DNA from: Lysobacteraceae bacterium
Lineage (GTDB): Bacteria > Pseudomonadota > Gammaproteobacteria > Xanthomonadales > Xanthomonadaceae
Reading direction: 5' to 3'
Length of the DNA stretch: 64,000 nt
NCBI GenBank assembly: GCA_016789405.1
Contig: JAEUPQ010000013.1
Coordinates: forward strand, 25,674-89,673
Position numbers and translations under genes: made by a program. Below, one piece after another: positions 15,224-25,915 of this stretch (positions within the stretch are counted from its first letter, which is position 1; each line of letters begins with the position of its first letter). The notes beneath the pieces are model-generated. The model did no database searches. It had not been told where the DNA came from and saw only the letters and a program-made list of their open reading frames with translations.

Positions 15224-17615
15224 TTACATGAGCACGGCGTTCCGTGCGCTTACCAAGCACAAATTGCACCTGTTCCTCAATCTGTTCGGCCTGGCCGTAG
15301 GGCTTTCTGCTGCGCTTCTGATCGCTCGATACACGCTTCACGAATCGTCGTATGACGACTTCCAGCCAGCCGTGGAATCGACCTTTCTAGTCGTCCAGAG
15401 GCACAAGGAGGCGGATGTCTACCATCCGCTGACCAGCCCTGCTTTGCACGGAGACATCAAGGCATCCGCAGGGGTCGCCGACGTGATGGATCTTGTCGGT
15501 GCAGACAGCAAGATAGACGGAGTGGTTCGCCTTGGTGCGGATGTCATGAAGCTCAAGGACGTCTACGGAGCAACGGCGAACATTCGTTCTTTCATCTCCC
15601 TGAATGTGCTGCATGGTGACCTTGCCAGGACGTTGTCAAAACCGGATGAGATCGCGTTGTCGAAATCCGAGGCGATTCGCTTCTTTGGTGAAGAGAATGC
15701 GGTCGGGAAGACGCTGCAGACCGAGCGAAAGGCCTGGCAGGTGTCGGCGGTTTTCGATGATCTTCCGGAGAATACGCACTTTGGGTTCAAGGCACTGGTC
15801 TCAGCCACGCAATTTCGTCCTGCCATTCAACGATATGACTCCTATACCTATGTCCGTTTGAAGGATGGCGCGGATGTGGCCGCAGCCGCTTCCGAAATCG
15901 GGGAAGCGCTGAACAACAAGACGCACCAGGGAAAGAGTGTCGTTGAAGTGTTCCTGCAGCCAGTGACGGACATCCATCTGTCGGATCTGTACGGCTTCCG
16001 CATGACGCCGCCCGGATCGAAGCGGACCGTCTCCATTGCGATAGCACTCAGCCTCATCTTGTTGCTGATCGCGAGTTTCAGCTTCATCAACCTGAGTACG
16101 GCGCAGGCTGGTTTGCGTGCGACCGAGGTTGGCGTGCGGAAGTCCCTCGGTGCATCGAGGGTGCAGCTGATGGTCCAGTTCCTGACCGAGTCGCTGATCG
16201 TGGCAACCATCGCGGCTTTGATTGCCTGTGCATTGGCTGAAATCGCCCTCCCGTACTTCAACGATCTGGTCGAAAGGCGCCTGACCATCGAATACCTTGG
16301 CGAGTTCGGCCTGGTCGTCATAGGCGCTACCTTGTTTGTTGGCCTTCTCGCGGGCTTGTATCCAGCACTGTTCCTTTCGTCCTTCAGTGCGAAACGCACG
16401 CTCTCTGGCGATCTGCAGCGAGGACTGACCGCGATCTGGATCAGGAAAGCGCTGTTGGCCACGCAGGCGGCTCTTTCCATCGGTTTGATCGTGGGTGCTG
16501 CGACCCTGTGGTTCCAGCTCAAGCATCTCAACGAAATTCCATTGGGATATCAGAAGGAGAACCGGCTCATCGTCTCGACCATCGAACAAGAGGAAGTCCC
16601 GTTCCTCTTGCAGGACGATACGTTGTTCGGGGACATCGGCAGGATCCAGGGCGTCGAGTCAATGACGATCACCGATCTCGACCCGACGACAGCCGCCAAT
16701 GCGTCCGTTCGCTTGCGGAGTTCGGCAGCGGGTGGGGCGCCGGAGAACATCGCCTACGCCGGCGTCGGTTTCGATGCCGCGGCGGCGCTGGGGCTCAAGC
16801 TGCTTTCCGGTCGCGATTTCTCTGCCAGCCATCGTGGCGATTGGTTCACCCGGGACGGCGACAAGTCCCAACTGGGCGTGATCATCACGGAGTCGATGCT
16901 TCCGGTTGCGGGCTTCAAGAGCGCGGATGAGGCTATCGACAAGGAAATCATCTTTGATGGCGGGCCGCTATCTGGCGTGGTGGGAAGGGTGGTCGGCGTG
17001 GTGGCCAACGTCAAACTCGGCGGCTCTCGCGATGTTGTGGTTCCAACGATCTTCGGGTGCGGACTGTCGTGGACTGGTACTTCGTCGATCTACGTCGAGG
17101 TCGAGGATGTGGGCTCCGCGAGCGTGGCGCAATCCATACGGGATATCCTCCGAGTCAGGTTGCATATGCCGATTGTCGAAGTGGACTCGGTCGAGAGCCG
17201 TTATGCTGCGCTGTACAGAGGCGAAAGACAGCAGGCCAAAGTCATCTTGGTTTTCTCGATGCTGGTAGTGTTTCTGACCTGCGTGGGCCTCTTCGGCATG
17301 GCCTCCTTCAGCACCCAGCGCCGCGGGCGAGAAGTCGCGATCAGACGCGTGATGGGGGCTTCGAGAATCAGTCTGGTGAACCTGCTTGCCAGTGAATACA
17401 TCGTCTTGAGCGTCGCAAGTGTCCTGATCGCATTCCCGCTGACTTACTGGCTCCTTGGCGATTGGCTGAGCAACTTCAATGACAGGATTGAACAGTCGCC
17501 GCTGGTCTACCTTTCGTCTGCGATTCTTGTCGCGGTGATCACGTGGGCGACGGTTTCGTTGGTTGCCTATCGTGTGGCAAGCCTTAGCCCTGCGTCGATG
17601 TTGAAGCACGACTGA
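15213..17615 (+). CDS. FtsX/MacB-type ABC permease with duplicated FtsX domains
   Basis: Integral membrane permease of 800 residues. The start chosen is ATG 15213 ([13 protein letters not shown]), with GAGG 6 bases upstream; it overlaps the ATPase gene by 11 bp. The layout is TM1 (LFLNLFGLAVGLSAALLIAR), a periplasmic MacB-like domain (about 45–260), three TM helices of the first FtsX domain (IAIALSLILLLIASFSFINL; RATEVGVRKSLGASRVQL as the coupling motif), a second TM segment and periplasmic domain (about 410–660), then the second FtsX domain with REVAIRRVMGASRISLV. This two-unit architecture is common in Xanthomonads and Bacteroidetes. Transported substrate is unknown; export of a peptide or antibiotic is plausible. 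Confidence 0.9.
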   Translation: MLSSYMSTAFRALTKHKLHLFLNLFGLAVGLSAALLIARYTLHESSYDDFQPAVESTFLVVQRHKEADVYHPLTSPALHGDIKASAGVADVMDLVGADSKIDGVVRLGADVMKLKDVYGATANIRSFISLNVLHGDLARTLSKPDEIALSKSEAIRFFGEENAVGKTLQTERKAWQVSAVFDDLPENTHFGFKALVSATQFRPAIQRYDSYTYVRLKDGADVAAAASEIGEALNNKTHQGKSVVEVFLQPVTDIHLSDLYGFRMTPPGSKRTVSIAIALSLILLLIASFSFINLSTAQAGLRATEVGVRKSLGASRVQLMVQFLTESLIVATIAALIACALAEIALPYFNDLVERRLTIEYLGEFGLVVIGATLFVGLLAGLYPALFLSSFSAKRTLSGDLQRGLTAIWIRKALLATQAALSIGLIVGAATLWFQLKHLNEIPLGYQKENRLIVSTIEQEEVPFLLQDDTLFGDIGRIQGVESMTITDLDPTTAANASVRLRSSAAGGAPENIAYAGVGFDAAAALGLKLLSGRDFSASHRGDWFTRDGDKSQLGVIITESMLPVAGFKSADEAIDKEIIFDGGPLSGVVGRVVGVVANVKLGGSRDVVVPTIFGCGLSWTGTSSIYVEVEDVGSASVAQSIRDILRVRLHMPIVEVDSVESRYAALYRGERQQAKVILVFSMLVVFLTCVGLFGMASFSTQRRGREVAIRRVMGASRISLVNLLASEYIVLSVASVLIAFPLTYWLLGDWLSNFNDRIEQSPLVYLSSAILVAVITWATVSLVAYRVASLSPASMLKHD

Positions 17616-17719
17616 TGATGTGGCGTCCATTGGAGTATTGGGTGCGTGCGCATTCGGCTGAGTTCCGACGCGGCACCTGACGATGAATGCGCTGCGCCTA
17701 TATGGAGGAAGTTACAGAA

Positions 17720-18505
17720 ATGTCCGGAAAGACTGATCTTTGGTTCAATATCGCGAGGCCGAATCCTTCGGCCAGGCTGCGCTTGTTCTGTTTTCCCTAT
17801 GCAGGAGGGGGAGCCTCGGTCTTTGCCGATTGGGCTGCGCATCTGGGTGGCAGTGTCGAGGTGGTCGCCGTCCAGCCCCCTGGGCGCGGAAACCGGTTCG
17901 TCGAACCGCCAATTCCCTCTCTGAAGACGATTGTCACTGAACTCGCGGAGGCCATATTCCCGCTGCTCAACAAGCCATTTGCGTTTTTCGGGCATAGCAA
18001 CGGTGCACTGATCAGCTACGAATTGGCCAAGGCGCTTACGCGCAAGGGGCATGCGAGGGGGCTGAGGCACATGATCGTCTCGGGAAATCCTGCGCCCCAG
18101 GTAAGGAAGTTCGAGACCGTGCTGCACCACCTCCCGGACGAAGAGTTGAAGCAGAAGTTGCGGGACTTGCGTGGCACGCCGGAAGAGATCCTGCAGAATT
18201 CAGAGCTGCTCGAGATGTTCATGCCGGTGCTGCGTGCGGACTTTGCGATTGCAGAAACGCACACGCACGAGCCATGCCCTGCATTGAAGTGCGATCTGTC
18301 CATCTTCGGCGGAATGAAAGACGACGGTGTTTCGGAAGATGATCTGCGTGCCTGGGGTGATCTTTTTCACCAAACCACTGAAATGAAGCTGTTCCCCGGC
18401 GGGCACTTTTTCATCAATGAAGACAAGGCTGCAGTGCTTGCGGCCCTGAGGTCCCGGCTGGATGAGGTCATTCGTGCGAATGGCCAGACACTCAGCGCAG
18501 TGTAG
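17720..18505 (+). CDS. type II thioesterase (NRPS/PKS-associated, alpha/beta hydrolase)
   Basis: Stand-alone thioesterase of 261 residues that in NRPS/PKS systems removes wrong acyl groups from carrier proteins. The ATG at 17720 has GGAGGAA 9 bases upstream. Motifs: RLFCFPYAGGGASVF (oxyanion region near residue 20), the nucleophile elbow FFGHSNGALISYELA (GHSxG, usually GHSMG), the acid region LSIFGGMKDDGV, and the catalytic His in FPGGHFFI. It lies 104 bp after the permease on the same strand, so it is probably the last gene of the sigma-54 operon. No NRPS or PKS is adjacent; the nearest is the NRPS at 32.9–36.8 kb. Confidence 0.92.
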   Translation: MSGKTDLWFNIARPNPSARLRLFCFPYAGGGASVFADWAAHLGGSVEVVAVQPPGRGNRFVEPPIPSLKTIVTELAEAIFPLLNKPFAFFGHSNGALISYELAKALTRKGHARGLRHMIVSGNPAPQVRKFETVLHHLPDEELKQKLRDLRGTPEEILQNSELLEMFMPVLRADFAIAETHTHEPCPALKCDLSIFGGMKDDGVSEDDLRAWGDLFHQTTEMKLFPGGHFFINEDKAAVLAALRSRLDEVIRANGQTLSAV

Positions 18506-18664
18506 GGGTGTATCAAGACCCGGGTCGCCCGGCCTCCGGTCGCGTCCTTAATGCACATGGATGTGCAGACGTTCTGTTGTCAGCATCTGAAGTAAGGGTG
18601 CTCTTGGCATCCCGGTGTGCGTGTCAATCCTTTGAATGGTGGCCTGGTCTGCGCTAGTGCTGCT

Positions 18665-19900
18665 CTAACGAAGCCTCTGTTCTTGACGTGTTCCCATCGC
18701 GACCGATGACAGCGGCAGGCGCGCGCCCTGCAGTGTGCCGCGTTCGAATCGTTGCCCTTCGATGAGCAGCATTTCGCCGTTCTCGCCATTCTTGATGCTG
18801 GTGTCGACGGCGATCACCTTGCCGTCGAAGCGCGTCTCCACGCGCTTCATGGAGGTATGGCCGACGATGATGCGGTTCGCGCCCATGCGCGCCAGGATGT
18901 CGTCGAGCTGCTCGCGCGTCAGCGCATCGTCCCTGAAGTAGCCGCGGTACCAGATCGGACTGGTCCTGCCGTCGTAGAGCGTGGACAGGACCGGGTCTTC
19001 CTTTACGCGCGCCTTCTCGAGGCCGAGCGAATTCCGGTAGGCGGCATTCGCCTTGTCCAGCCCCATGTCGATCGAAAGGAACTCCGGCGAGATGCCGCCG
19101 TGCACGAACAGCATGCCGTTGATCTTCGCGATGGTCGGCAGGGTGCGGATCCAGCGCCCGAGCACGGTGTCTTCGCCGTACAGCATCGGGTATGGACGCT
19201 CGAGCAGGTTCGAGACGGTGGCGTACTTCGCATGCATGTAGCGCAGGTCGCCGGACAGCGTCATCGACTCGTGATTGCCGAGCAGGAGGTTCACGTCGCC
19301 ACCGGCCCGGCGCGCCTGCTGCTGCAGGTTGTACAGCAGCCACAGCACCTCGGTGACATGCGCGCCGCGATCGAAACAATCGCCGACGACGACAAGATGT
19401 CCCCGTCCGTAGGCCCATCGCCGTTCCGAATCGATCACGCCATTGGCCTGGAGGAGGCGAACGGCGAGATCGAACTGGCCATGGAGATCGGACATCACGG
19501 CGAGCTTCTCCACGCCGTTCACGACGAACATCTGCTCCAGCGGGGACGCCGGCACCTGGACCTCGTCCGGATAGGCGCATCGCGGCGGGAACCTGGCAGC
19601 GTCCTGCCCGAGCGGACGCACGATTTCCGTTGGCATTCCGTCGCAGATCCATTTCGCGGTCAGCGTATCGCCGGAAACCACGATGTACGGCCCGTCGTCC
19701 ATCGTGGCGCCTTCCTGCAGCGGCGCTGCGGGATCGTTGTTCCTGCCCTTCTGGGCAGAGGCCTGCAGGGCGATGCATGACAGCAACAGGGCCGATGCGA
19801 GACGCAGGCCTGCGGATCCGGAAGACCAGGACCGCGTGGCGATCGCCTTGTCGACGTGAGTGGCGCTGGAAGATGGCATGCCCTGCTTCTCTGTGCTCAT
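18665..19900 (-). CDS. exported metallophosphoesterase (calcineurin-like)
   Basis: Phosphoesterase of 411 residues with the full metal-binding set: VMSDLHGQ (DxH), VVVGDCFDRG (GDxxDRG), LLLGNHES (GNHE), LFVHGGISPE and IIVGHTSMKRVE. The order and spacing match the PPP/ApaH-Shewanella-type phosphatases. The N-terminus from the ATG at 19900 is long; the hydrophobic stretch LRLASALLLSCIALQASAQ near residues 33–51 looks like a signal peptide, so a later start (ATG 19879) is possible and export is likely. Its start overlaps the stop of the broken fecR fragment by 4 bp, suggesting that it was once part of an operon now decayed. Confidence 0.85.
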   Translation of the reverse strand: MSTEKQGMPSSSATHVDKAIATRSWSSGSAGLRLASALLLSCIALQASAQKGRNNDPAAPLQEGATMDDGPYIVVSGDTLTAKWICDGMPTEIVRPLGQDAARFPPRCAYPDEVQVPASPLEQMFVVNGVEKLAVMSDLHGQFDLAVRLLQANGVIDSERRWAYGRGHLVVVGDCFDRGAHVTEVLWLLYNLQQQARRAGGDVNLLLGNHESMTLSGDLRYMHAKYATVSNLLERPYPMLYGEDTVLGRWIRTLPTIAKINGMLFVHGGISPEFLSIDMGLDKANAAYRNSLGLEKARVKEDPVLSTLYDGRTSPIWYRGYFRDDALTREQLDDILARMGANRIIVGHTSMKRVETRFDGKVIAVDTSIKNGENGEMLLIEGQRFERGTLQGARLPLSSVAMGTRQEQRLR

Positions 19901-20118
19901 TTGTCGCGAGTGAGGATGCGTTCGCCGGAGCTTCCCTGTGTTTCCACCACGCCGTACGCCATCCGCAATGCATCCACGAAACCGTTCGGATCTTCGCTTC
20001 GAAACCTGCCGCTGATCCGCAGCGTCGTCAGCGACGGTTCGCCGATGACGAGCCGAGGCTGATTGTATCGGTTGAATTCATCGATGGCGGCAGGCAGCAG
20101 CGACACTTCGAGGCTCGT
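19897..20118 (-). pseudogene. FecR-type anti-sigma/signal transducer, C-terminal fragment
   Basis: The last about 73 codons match the C-terminal domain of FecR proteins: AIDEFNRYNQPRLVIGEPSL then LRISGRFRSEDPNGFVDALR, ending GERILTRDK. Upstream of about 20118 (minus strand) the similarity stops, and the DNA belongs to a TonB-receptor fragment on the other strand. The membrane anchor and N-terminal FecR domain are absent and no plausible start exists. The stop overlaps the metallophosphoesterase start by 4 bp. The identification rests on recognition of the FecR tail pattern and is fairly confident. Confidence 0.7.
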
Positions 20119-20155
20119 GCCGACTGCGCGGACGCTTCCGTGTCGGGTCCGGACA

Positions 20156-20494
20156 ATGAACGGGCGCGATGATCCGGAGAACCTCGATTTCAGGAGCCGC
20201 GTGCGTGCCGGCATCGACTGGAATCGCGGCGACTGGCAGGCCAGCACGTCGATGGTGCGCCATGGCTCCTTGCCCAATGCGGCCGGCACCGGGCGCCTTG
20301 GCGCGCTCTGCCTGTGGAACGCGAACCTCGGCAAGAAGATCACCGAGAAGATGGAGCTGCGCTTCTACGTCAACAACGTGCTCAACGGGATCCATCCGGG
20401 CGACGATACCAACACGGCCTTCCCGTATTCCTACGAAACCTACAATCCCGTGGGACGCGAAATCGCGCTGCAGGCGACCTGCACATTCGATTGA
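20156..20494 (+). pseudogene. TonB-dependent receptor, C-terminal barrel fragment
   Basis: About 112 codons encode only the last beta-strands of a TonB-dependent outer-membrane receptor: RSRVRAGIDWNRGDWQAST, LWNANLGKKITEKMELRFYV, NNVLNGIHP, then YETYNPVGREIALQATCTFD with the terminal aromatic motif. The sequence is that of the Xanthomonad CarbA/oar-like receptor group, whose full length is about 900–1000 residues, so most of the plug and barrel are missing. The 5' boundary is near 20150, where the opposite strand becomes the FecR fragment. The intact terminator at 20539 still follows it. Confidence 0.75.
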
Positions 20495-20538
20495 TCCGTC
20501 CCCTTCTCCCTCCGTGATGTCATTCCAGCGATGAATCT

Positions 20539-20565
20539 GCGCCGGCGCGATGCCGGCGCTTTTTT
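20539..20565 (+). terminator. rho-independent terminator after the TonB-receptor fragment
   Basis: Perfect 8-bp stem GCGCCGGC/GCCGGCGC with a 5-base loop (GCGAT), followed directly by six T. It sits 44 bp after the receptor fragment's stop and just before the 3' end of the convergent LysR gene. Confidence 0.85.
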
Positions 20566-20581
20566 CCATCTTTTTGGGGGG

Positions 20582-21550
20582 CTATCGCCCCGAATGACCC
20601 GTTTCGTCGTATTCGCGCGGCGCCAGCATCTGCGGCTGGATGAGTTCGATGAAGTCGCGCGCCTGCTGCGACAGGTACTTGCCCTTGCGCACCACCACGC
20701 CGTAGCTGCGCGACGGGAAATACTTCGCCAGGGAGCGTGCGGCGAGGCGCTGGCGGTCGGCGTCGGTGAGGCAGATCGAGGTGACGATGCTGATGCCCAG
20801 GCCCATCGCGACGTACTGCTTGATCACCTCCCAGCCGCCGACTTCGAGCGCGACCGTGTAGGGCACGCGATTCTGCTGGAAGACGAGATCGACCAGGCGA
20901 TAGGTGGTCAGGCGCTGCGGCGGCAGGATCAGGCCGTAGGGCGACAGGTCTTCGAGCTTGAGGTCGGCCTTCGTCGCCAGCGGGTGTTCGGGCGGGGCGA
21001 TCAGCATGGGCTCGAAGCGGTAGACCGGGGCGTAGTCGAGATCGCCCGGGGCGTCGAGCATCGAGCCGACGGCCAGGTCCACCTCGTCGGAGCGCAGCAG
21101 GTCGAGGCCACCGGCACCGGTGACGTTGTGCAGGATCAGGCGCACCTCGGGATGGGCCTTGCGGTAGGCCTCAACGATGCGCGGCAGCAGGTAGAGGATG
21201 GTCGAGCTGCCGGCGGCGACGTGCAGCTCGCCGGCATCCAGGCCACGGAGCTGTTCGCGGAAGGTGGCGGGCAGGGCGTCGATGCCCTCGACCAGCGGAC
21301 GGGCCAGTTCGTAGAGGGCATCGCCCTCGCGGGTCGGGGTGAGGCGACGGCCGCTGCGCTCGAACAGCCGAACCCCCAGCTCCCGTTCCAGGGCCTGCAA
21401 CTGCAGGGTCACGGCCGGCTGGCTGACGTAGAGAGCGCTGGCGGCACGCGAGATCGAGCCCAGGCGGACCACCTGGCAGAAGGCCCGCAGGGGCTTGAGC
21501 CGGTCGCCCTTGTAGGCAAATCGGGGTGCGCTGGCGCTCTCGGAGGTCAT
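20582..21550 (-). CDS. LysR-family regulator divergent from aceBA (CysB-like)
   Basis: DNA-binding regulator of 322 residues. The HTH reads FCQVVRLGSISRAASALYVS followed by QPAVTLQLQALERELGVRLF and ERSGRRLTPT. The effector domain from about residue 108 (GELHVAAGSSTILYLLPRIV; VGSMLDAPGDLDY; GLGISIVTSICL) resembles the CysB/Cbl subgroup. It is transcribed away from aceB-aceA with 109 bp between the starts, which contain two inverted repeats, so it very probably controls the glyoxylate shunt and itself. The effector is unknown; sulfur control as in CysB is possible but unsupported by neighbours. Confidence 0.92.
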   Translation of the reverse strand: MTSESASAPRFAYKGDRLKPLRAFCQVVRLGSISRAASALYVSQPAVTLQLQALERELGVRLFERSGRRLTPTREGDALYELARPLVEGIDALPATFREQLRGLDAGELHVAAGSSTILYLLPRIVEAYRKAHPEVRLILHNVTGAGGLDLLRSDEVDLAVGSMLDAPGDLDYAPVYRFEPMLIAPPEHPLATKADLKLEDLSPYGLILPPQRLTTYRLVDLVFQQNRVPYTVALEVGGWEVIKQYVAMGLGISIVTSICLTDADRQRLAARSLAKYFPSRSYGVVVRKGKYLSQQARDFIELIQPQMLAPREYDETGHSGR

Positions 21551-21562
21551 TGATTCGCCTGC

Positions 21563-21602
21563 ATATAAGTCTGGCTTATATCACGCATTGAGAAAACTCA
21601 AT
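21563..21602. promoter_or_regulatory. two inverted repeats in the lysR–aceB divergent promoter
   Basis: ATATAAG-N5-CTTATAT (21563–21581) is a perfect 7-bp dyad that contains the T-N11-A LysR box. ATTGAG-AAAA-CTCAAT (21587–21602) is a second perfect 6-bp dyad, about 22 bp further on by centres. The pair has the layout of a LysR recognition site plus activation site. The AT-rich stretch also probably holds the promoters for both genes. Confidence 0.65.
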
Positions 21603-21659
21603 TGTCAAATACAGTACCCGGACGGATGGTGTGACTCCCACGTTGCGATGGAGTCACCG

Positions 21660-23279
<1,620 letters not shown>

Positions 23280-23338
23280 CCCCGCTCCTGCGGGAATCAC
23301 TGCTGCATTACACCACCTCCCCACGCGAGACCGACGCC

Positions 23339-24640
23339 ATGAAGACCACGCTCCCCACCGCCGAACAACTGAAGCTGGACTGGAACAACAACCCGCGCTG
23401 GGCCGGCGTGACCCGTCCGTACAGCGCCGAGGAAGTCGTGCGCCTGCGCGGCACGATCCCGGTCGACCACACCATCGCGCGCCTCGGTTCCGAGAAGCTG
23501 TGGAAGTCGCTGCAGACCGAGGACTTCATCAACGCGCTCGGCGCGCTGACCGGCAACCAGGCGATGCAGCAGGTCAAGGCCGGCCTCAAGGCGATCTATC
23601 TCAGCGGCTGGCAGGTCGCGGCCGACGCCAACATCGCCGGCGAGATGTATCCCGACCAGTCGCTGTATCCGGCGAATTCGGTGCCCCAGGTGGTCAAGCG
23701 CATCAACAACACCCTGCTGCGCGCCGACCAGATCCAGTGCGCGGAAGGCACCGGCGACATCGACTTCCTGCAGCCGATCGTGGCCGACGCCGAGGCCGGC
23801 TTCGGTGGCGTGCTCAATGCCTTCGAGCTGATGAAGGCGATGATCGAGGCCGGCGCGTCCGGCGTGCATTTCGAAGACCAGCTGGCCAGCGTGAAGAAGT
23901 GCGGCCACATGGGCGGCAAGGTGCTCGTGCCGACCCGCGAAGCGATCGAGAAGCTGGTCGCCGCGCGTCTCGCCGCCGACGTGATGGGCGTGCCGACGAT
24001 CATCGTCGCCCGCACCGACGCCGAAGCCGCCGACCTGCTGACCAGCGACGTCGACCCGAACGACCAGCCGCATTGCACCGGCGAGCGTACGGTCGAAGGG
24101 TTCTACAAGACGAAGAACGGCCTGGACCAGGCCATCTCGCGCGGCCTCGCCTACGCGCCCTATGCCGACCTGGTGTGGTGCGAGACCGGCAAGCCGGACC
24201 TGGAATTCGCGCGCAAGTTCGCCGAAGCCATCCACGCCAAGTACCCGGGCAAGCTGCTGGCCTACAACTGCTCGCCCAGCTTCAACTGGAAGAAGAACCT
24301 CGACGACGCCACGATCGCGAAGTTCCAGAAGGAAATCGCCAGCTACGGCTACAAGTTCCAGTTCATCACCCTGGCGGGCTTCCACTCGCTGAACTACTCG
24401 ATGTTCAACCTGGCCTACGGCTACGCCCGCCGCCAGATGAGCGCCTTCGTCGAGCTGCAGGAGGCCGAGTTCGCCGCCGCCGAGCGCGGCTTCACCGCCG
24501 TGAAGCACCAGCGCGAGGTCGGGACCGGCTATTTCGACAGCGTGACCCAGACCATCCAGGGCGGACAGTCCTCGACCGTGGCCCTGAAGGGCTCGACCGA
24601 GGAGGAGCAGTTCCACGACGGCGCCGCCCGGGCGGCCTGA
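23339..24640 (+). CDS. aceA: isocitrate lyase
   Basis: Cleaves isocitrate to glyoxylate and succinate, the entry to the glyoxylate shunt needed for growth on acetate or fatty acids. It has 433 residues, standard for the proteobacterial class. Key motifs are [20 protein letters not shown], the catalytic loop [14 protein letters not shown] containing KKCGH, and the metal-binding [12 protein letters not shown] with [19 protein letters not shown] is the conserved C-terminal substrate site. It is cotranscribed with aceB upstream. Confidence 0.98.
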   Translation: MKTTLPTAEQLKLDWNNNPRWAGVTRPYSAEEVVRLRGTIPVDHTIARLGSEKLWKSLQTEDFINALGALTGNQAMQQVKAGLKAIYLSGWQVAADANIAGEMYPDQSLYPANSVPQVVKRINNTLLRADQIQCAEGTGDIDFLQPIVADAEAGFGGVLNAFELMKAMIEAGASGVHFEDQLASVKKCGHMGGKVLVPTREAIEKLVAARLAADVMGVPTIIVARTDAEAADLLTSDVDPNDQPHCTGERTVEGFYKTKNGLDQAISRGLAYAPYADLVWCETGKPDLEFARKFAEAIHAKYPGKLLAYNCSPSFNWKKNLDDATIAKFQKEIASYGYKFQFITLAGFHSLNYSMFNLAYGYARRQMSAFVELQEAEFAAAERGFTAVKHQREVGTGYFDSVTQTIQGGQSSTVALKGSTEEEQFHDGAARAA

Positions 24641-24742
24641 GCGGGGCATCCTGACCGGGAGCCCTTGCGCCCCGCTCCACGCGGGGGCGTGTCCGGTCCC
24701 GCCCGGAACCTGCGAAGGCAGGTTGCAAGGGGCGGCTGTCCG

Positions 24743-24773
24743 ACGAATAGCCGCCGTCCTGGCGGCCATTCGT
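24743..24773 (+). terminator. hairpin after aceA, probable terminator
   Basis: A 13-bp stem with one mismatch (ACGAATAGCCGCC pairing with GGCGGCCATTCGT) and a GTCCT loop, followed by CTTTCGG. It lies 102 bp after aceA and before the first of the small secreted proteins. The U-tract is short, so efficiency is uncertain. Confidence 0.5.
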
Positions 24774-24860
24774 CTTTCGGGACGCATGGGTCGCGCCATC
24801 CATCCTCGCTTCCGTGCTTGAATCGGGGCTCTCCACGTACAACCAGCGAAAACCAACGCC

Positions 24861-25313
24861 ATGCGCAAGTCCGTTTTCCTTTCGGCATGTTTGTCCGTCC
24901 TGATGGCCCATGCCGCCCTGGCGTCCGACGACCGGATCCAGCTCAGCCAGGAATTGCCCGAAATCCGTGCCGCGCAGGACGCGCTGAAGGACGCCCTGGA
25001 CAAGAAGGATGGTCCGTACGCCCGTTATTCCGATTCCCAGCGCAAGACCCTGCGCGAACAGCAGTCCAGCATCTACGGCCTGATCGACGGCAAGCAGAGC
25101 GTCGACGATCTCGGCGAGGACAACCGCCTGCGCCTCGCCAACCTGCTGATGGCGCAGAAGGCGCAGCTCGAACAGTCACCGGAAGACCGGACGATCTGCC
25201 AGCGCGTGAAGGTGCTTGGCTCCAATCGCCCCAAGATGCAGTGCATGAGCGAAGCCCAGCGCGAGCGCCAGCGCGAGGAGCAGCGCAACCAGGGCCTCAA
25301 ATTCCAGCAATGA
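24861..25313 (+). CDS. small secreted protein, paralog 1 of a four-gene tandem family
   Basis: Exported 150-residue protein of unknown function. The signal peptide MRKSVFLSACLSVLMAHAAL ends at ALA/SDD. The mature protein is mostly helical and charged: RYSDSQRKTLREQQSSIYGL, IDGKQSVDDLGEDNRLRLAN, then the motif TICQRVKVLGSNRPKMQC, and a Gln/Arg/Glu-rich tail. The frame of the motif (C, then GS, then C near the C-terminus) is shared with the three following genes. This is the most divergent copy: Gly-Ser is retained but spacing differs slightly. No RBS is obvious. Confidence 0.8.
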   Translation: MRKSVFLSACLSVLMAHAALASDDRIQLSQELPEIRAAQDALKDALDKKDGPYARYSDSQRKTLREQQSSIYGLIDGKQSVDDLGEDNRLRLANLLMAQKAQLEQSPEDRTICQRVKVLGSNRPKMQCMSEAQRERQREEQRNQGLKFQQ

Positions 25314-25450
25314 CGATCCGATTGCGGCATGGTGCGGCGAGGCGGGGCTTCGCTCGGCCATGCCCGTCACGTCGCGGCAGACACTTGTAATCCGGAAGCT
25401 GTCTGGCAGTGTATGCCGCTGTTTCACGAGGCCGAATTCCAGGAGACCCG

Positions 25451-25915
25451 ATGTCCTTCAGTTTTTTCCCCGCAACGACCCTTCTGGCGGTTCTGCTGCT
25501 GACGCCGCCGATGGCTTCCGCCCAGGCCACCACCGACCAGCAGATCACGACCATGCTCCAGGCCCGCAAGCTGGGCTCGATCGAGATCACGCAGCTGATG
25601 AAGCGGCTCTCCGAGGGGCAGAAGGATCAGTTGCTCCGCGAGCAGGCCATCATCGATGGCATCCTGCTGGTCTCGACGGATCCGTCCAGCCTCTCGCCGG
25701 ATGACCGCCAGCGCCTGTGGAACGCCACCAAGGTCATCGACTCCATCATTGCCCAGGACCGGTCCGTCGCCGACGAGCAGCTGGTCTGCCGCCAGGAGCG
25801 CAGGATCGGTTCGCAGCTGGCCAAGCGCAACTGCCGTACCAGGGCGCAGCTCGAGCGCGAGCGCGAAGACGCGCGCCGCGCTCTGGACAACCAGCAGAAC
25901 CAGTCGCGTCGCTGA
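25451..25915 (+). CDS. small secreted protein, paralog 2
   Basis: A 154-residue exported protein. AGGAG lies 5 bases before ATG 25451. The signal peptide runs SFFPATTLLAVLLLTPPMAS/AQA. The core has the family pattern: KRLSEGQKDQLLREQAIIDG, SSLSPDDRQRLWNATKVIDS, then LVCRQERRIGSQLAKRNC (Cys, GS, Cys), then a highly charged Arg/Glu/Gln tail ending NQSRR. The conserved EQ-x2-I-x-G helix and DRQRLWNA segment align with paralogs 3 and 4. Function is unknown. Confidence 0.82.
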   Translation: MSFSFFPATTLLAVLLLTPPMASAQATTDQQITTMLQARKLGSIEITQLMKRLSEGQKDQLLREQAIIDGILLVSTDPSSLSPDDRQRLWNATKVIDSIIAQDRSVADEQLVCRQERRIGSQLAKRNCRTRAQLEREREDARRALDNQQNQSRR

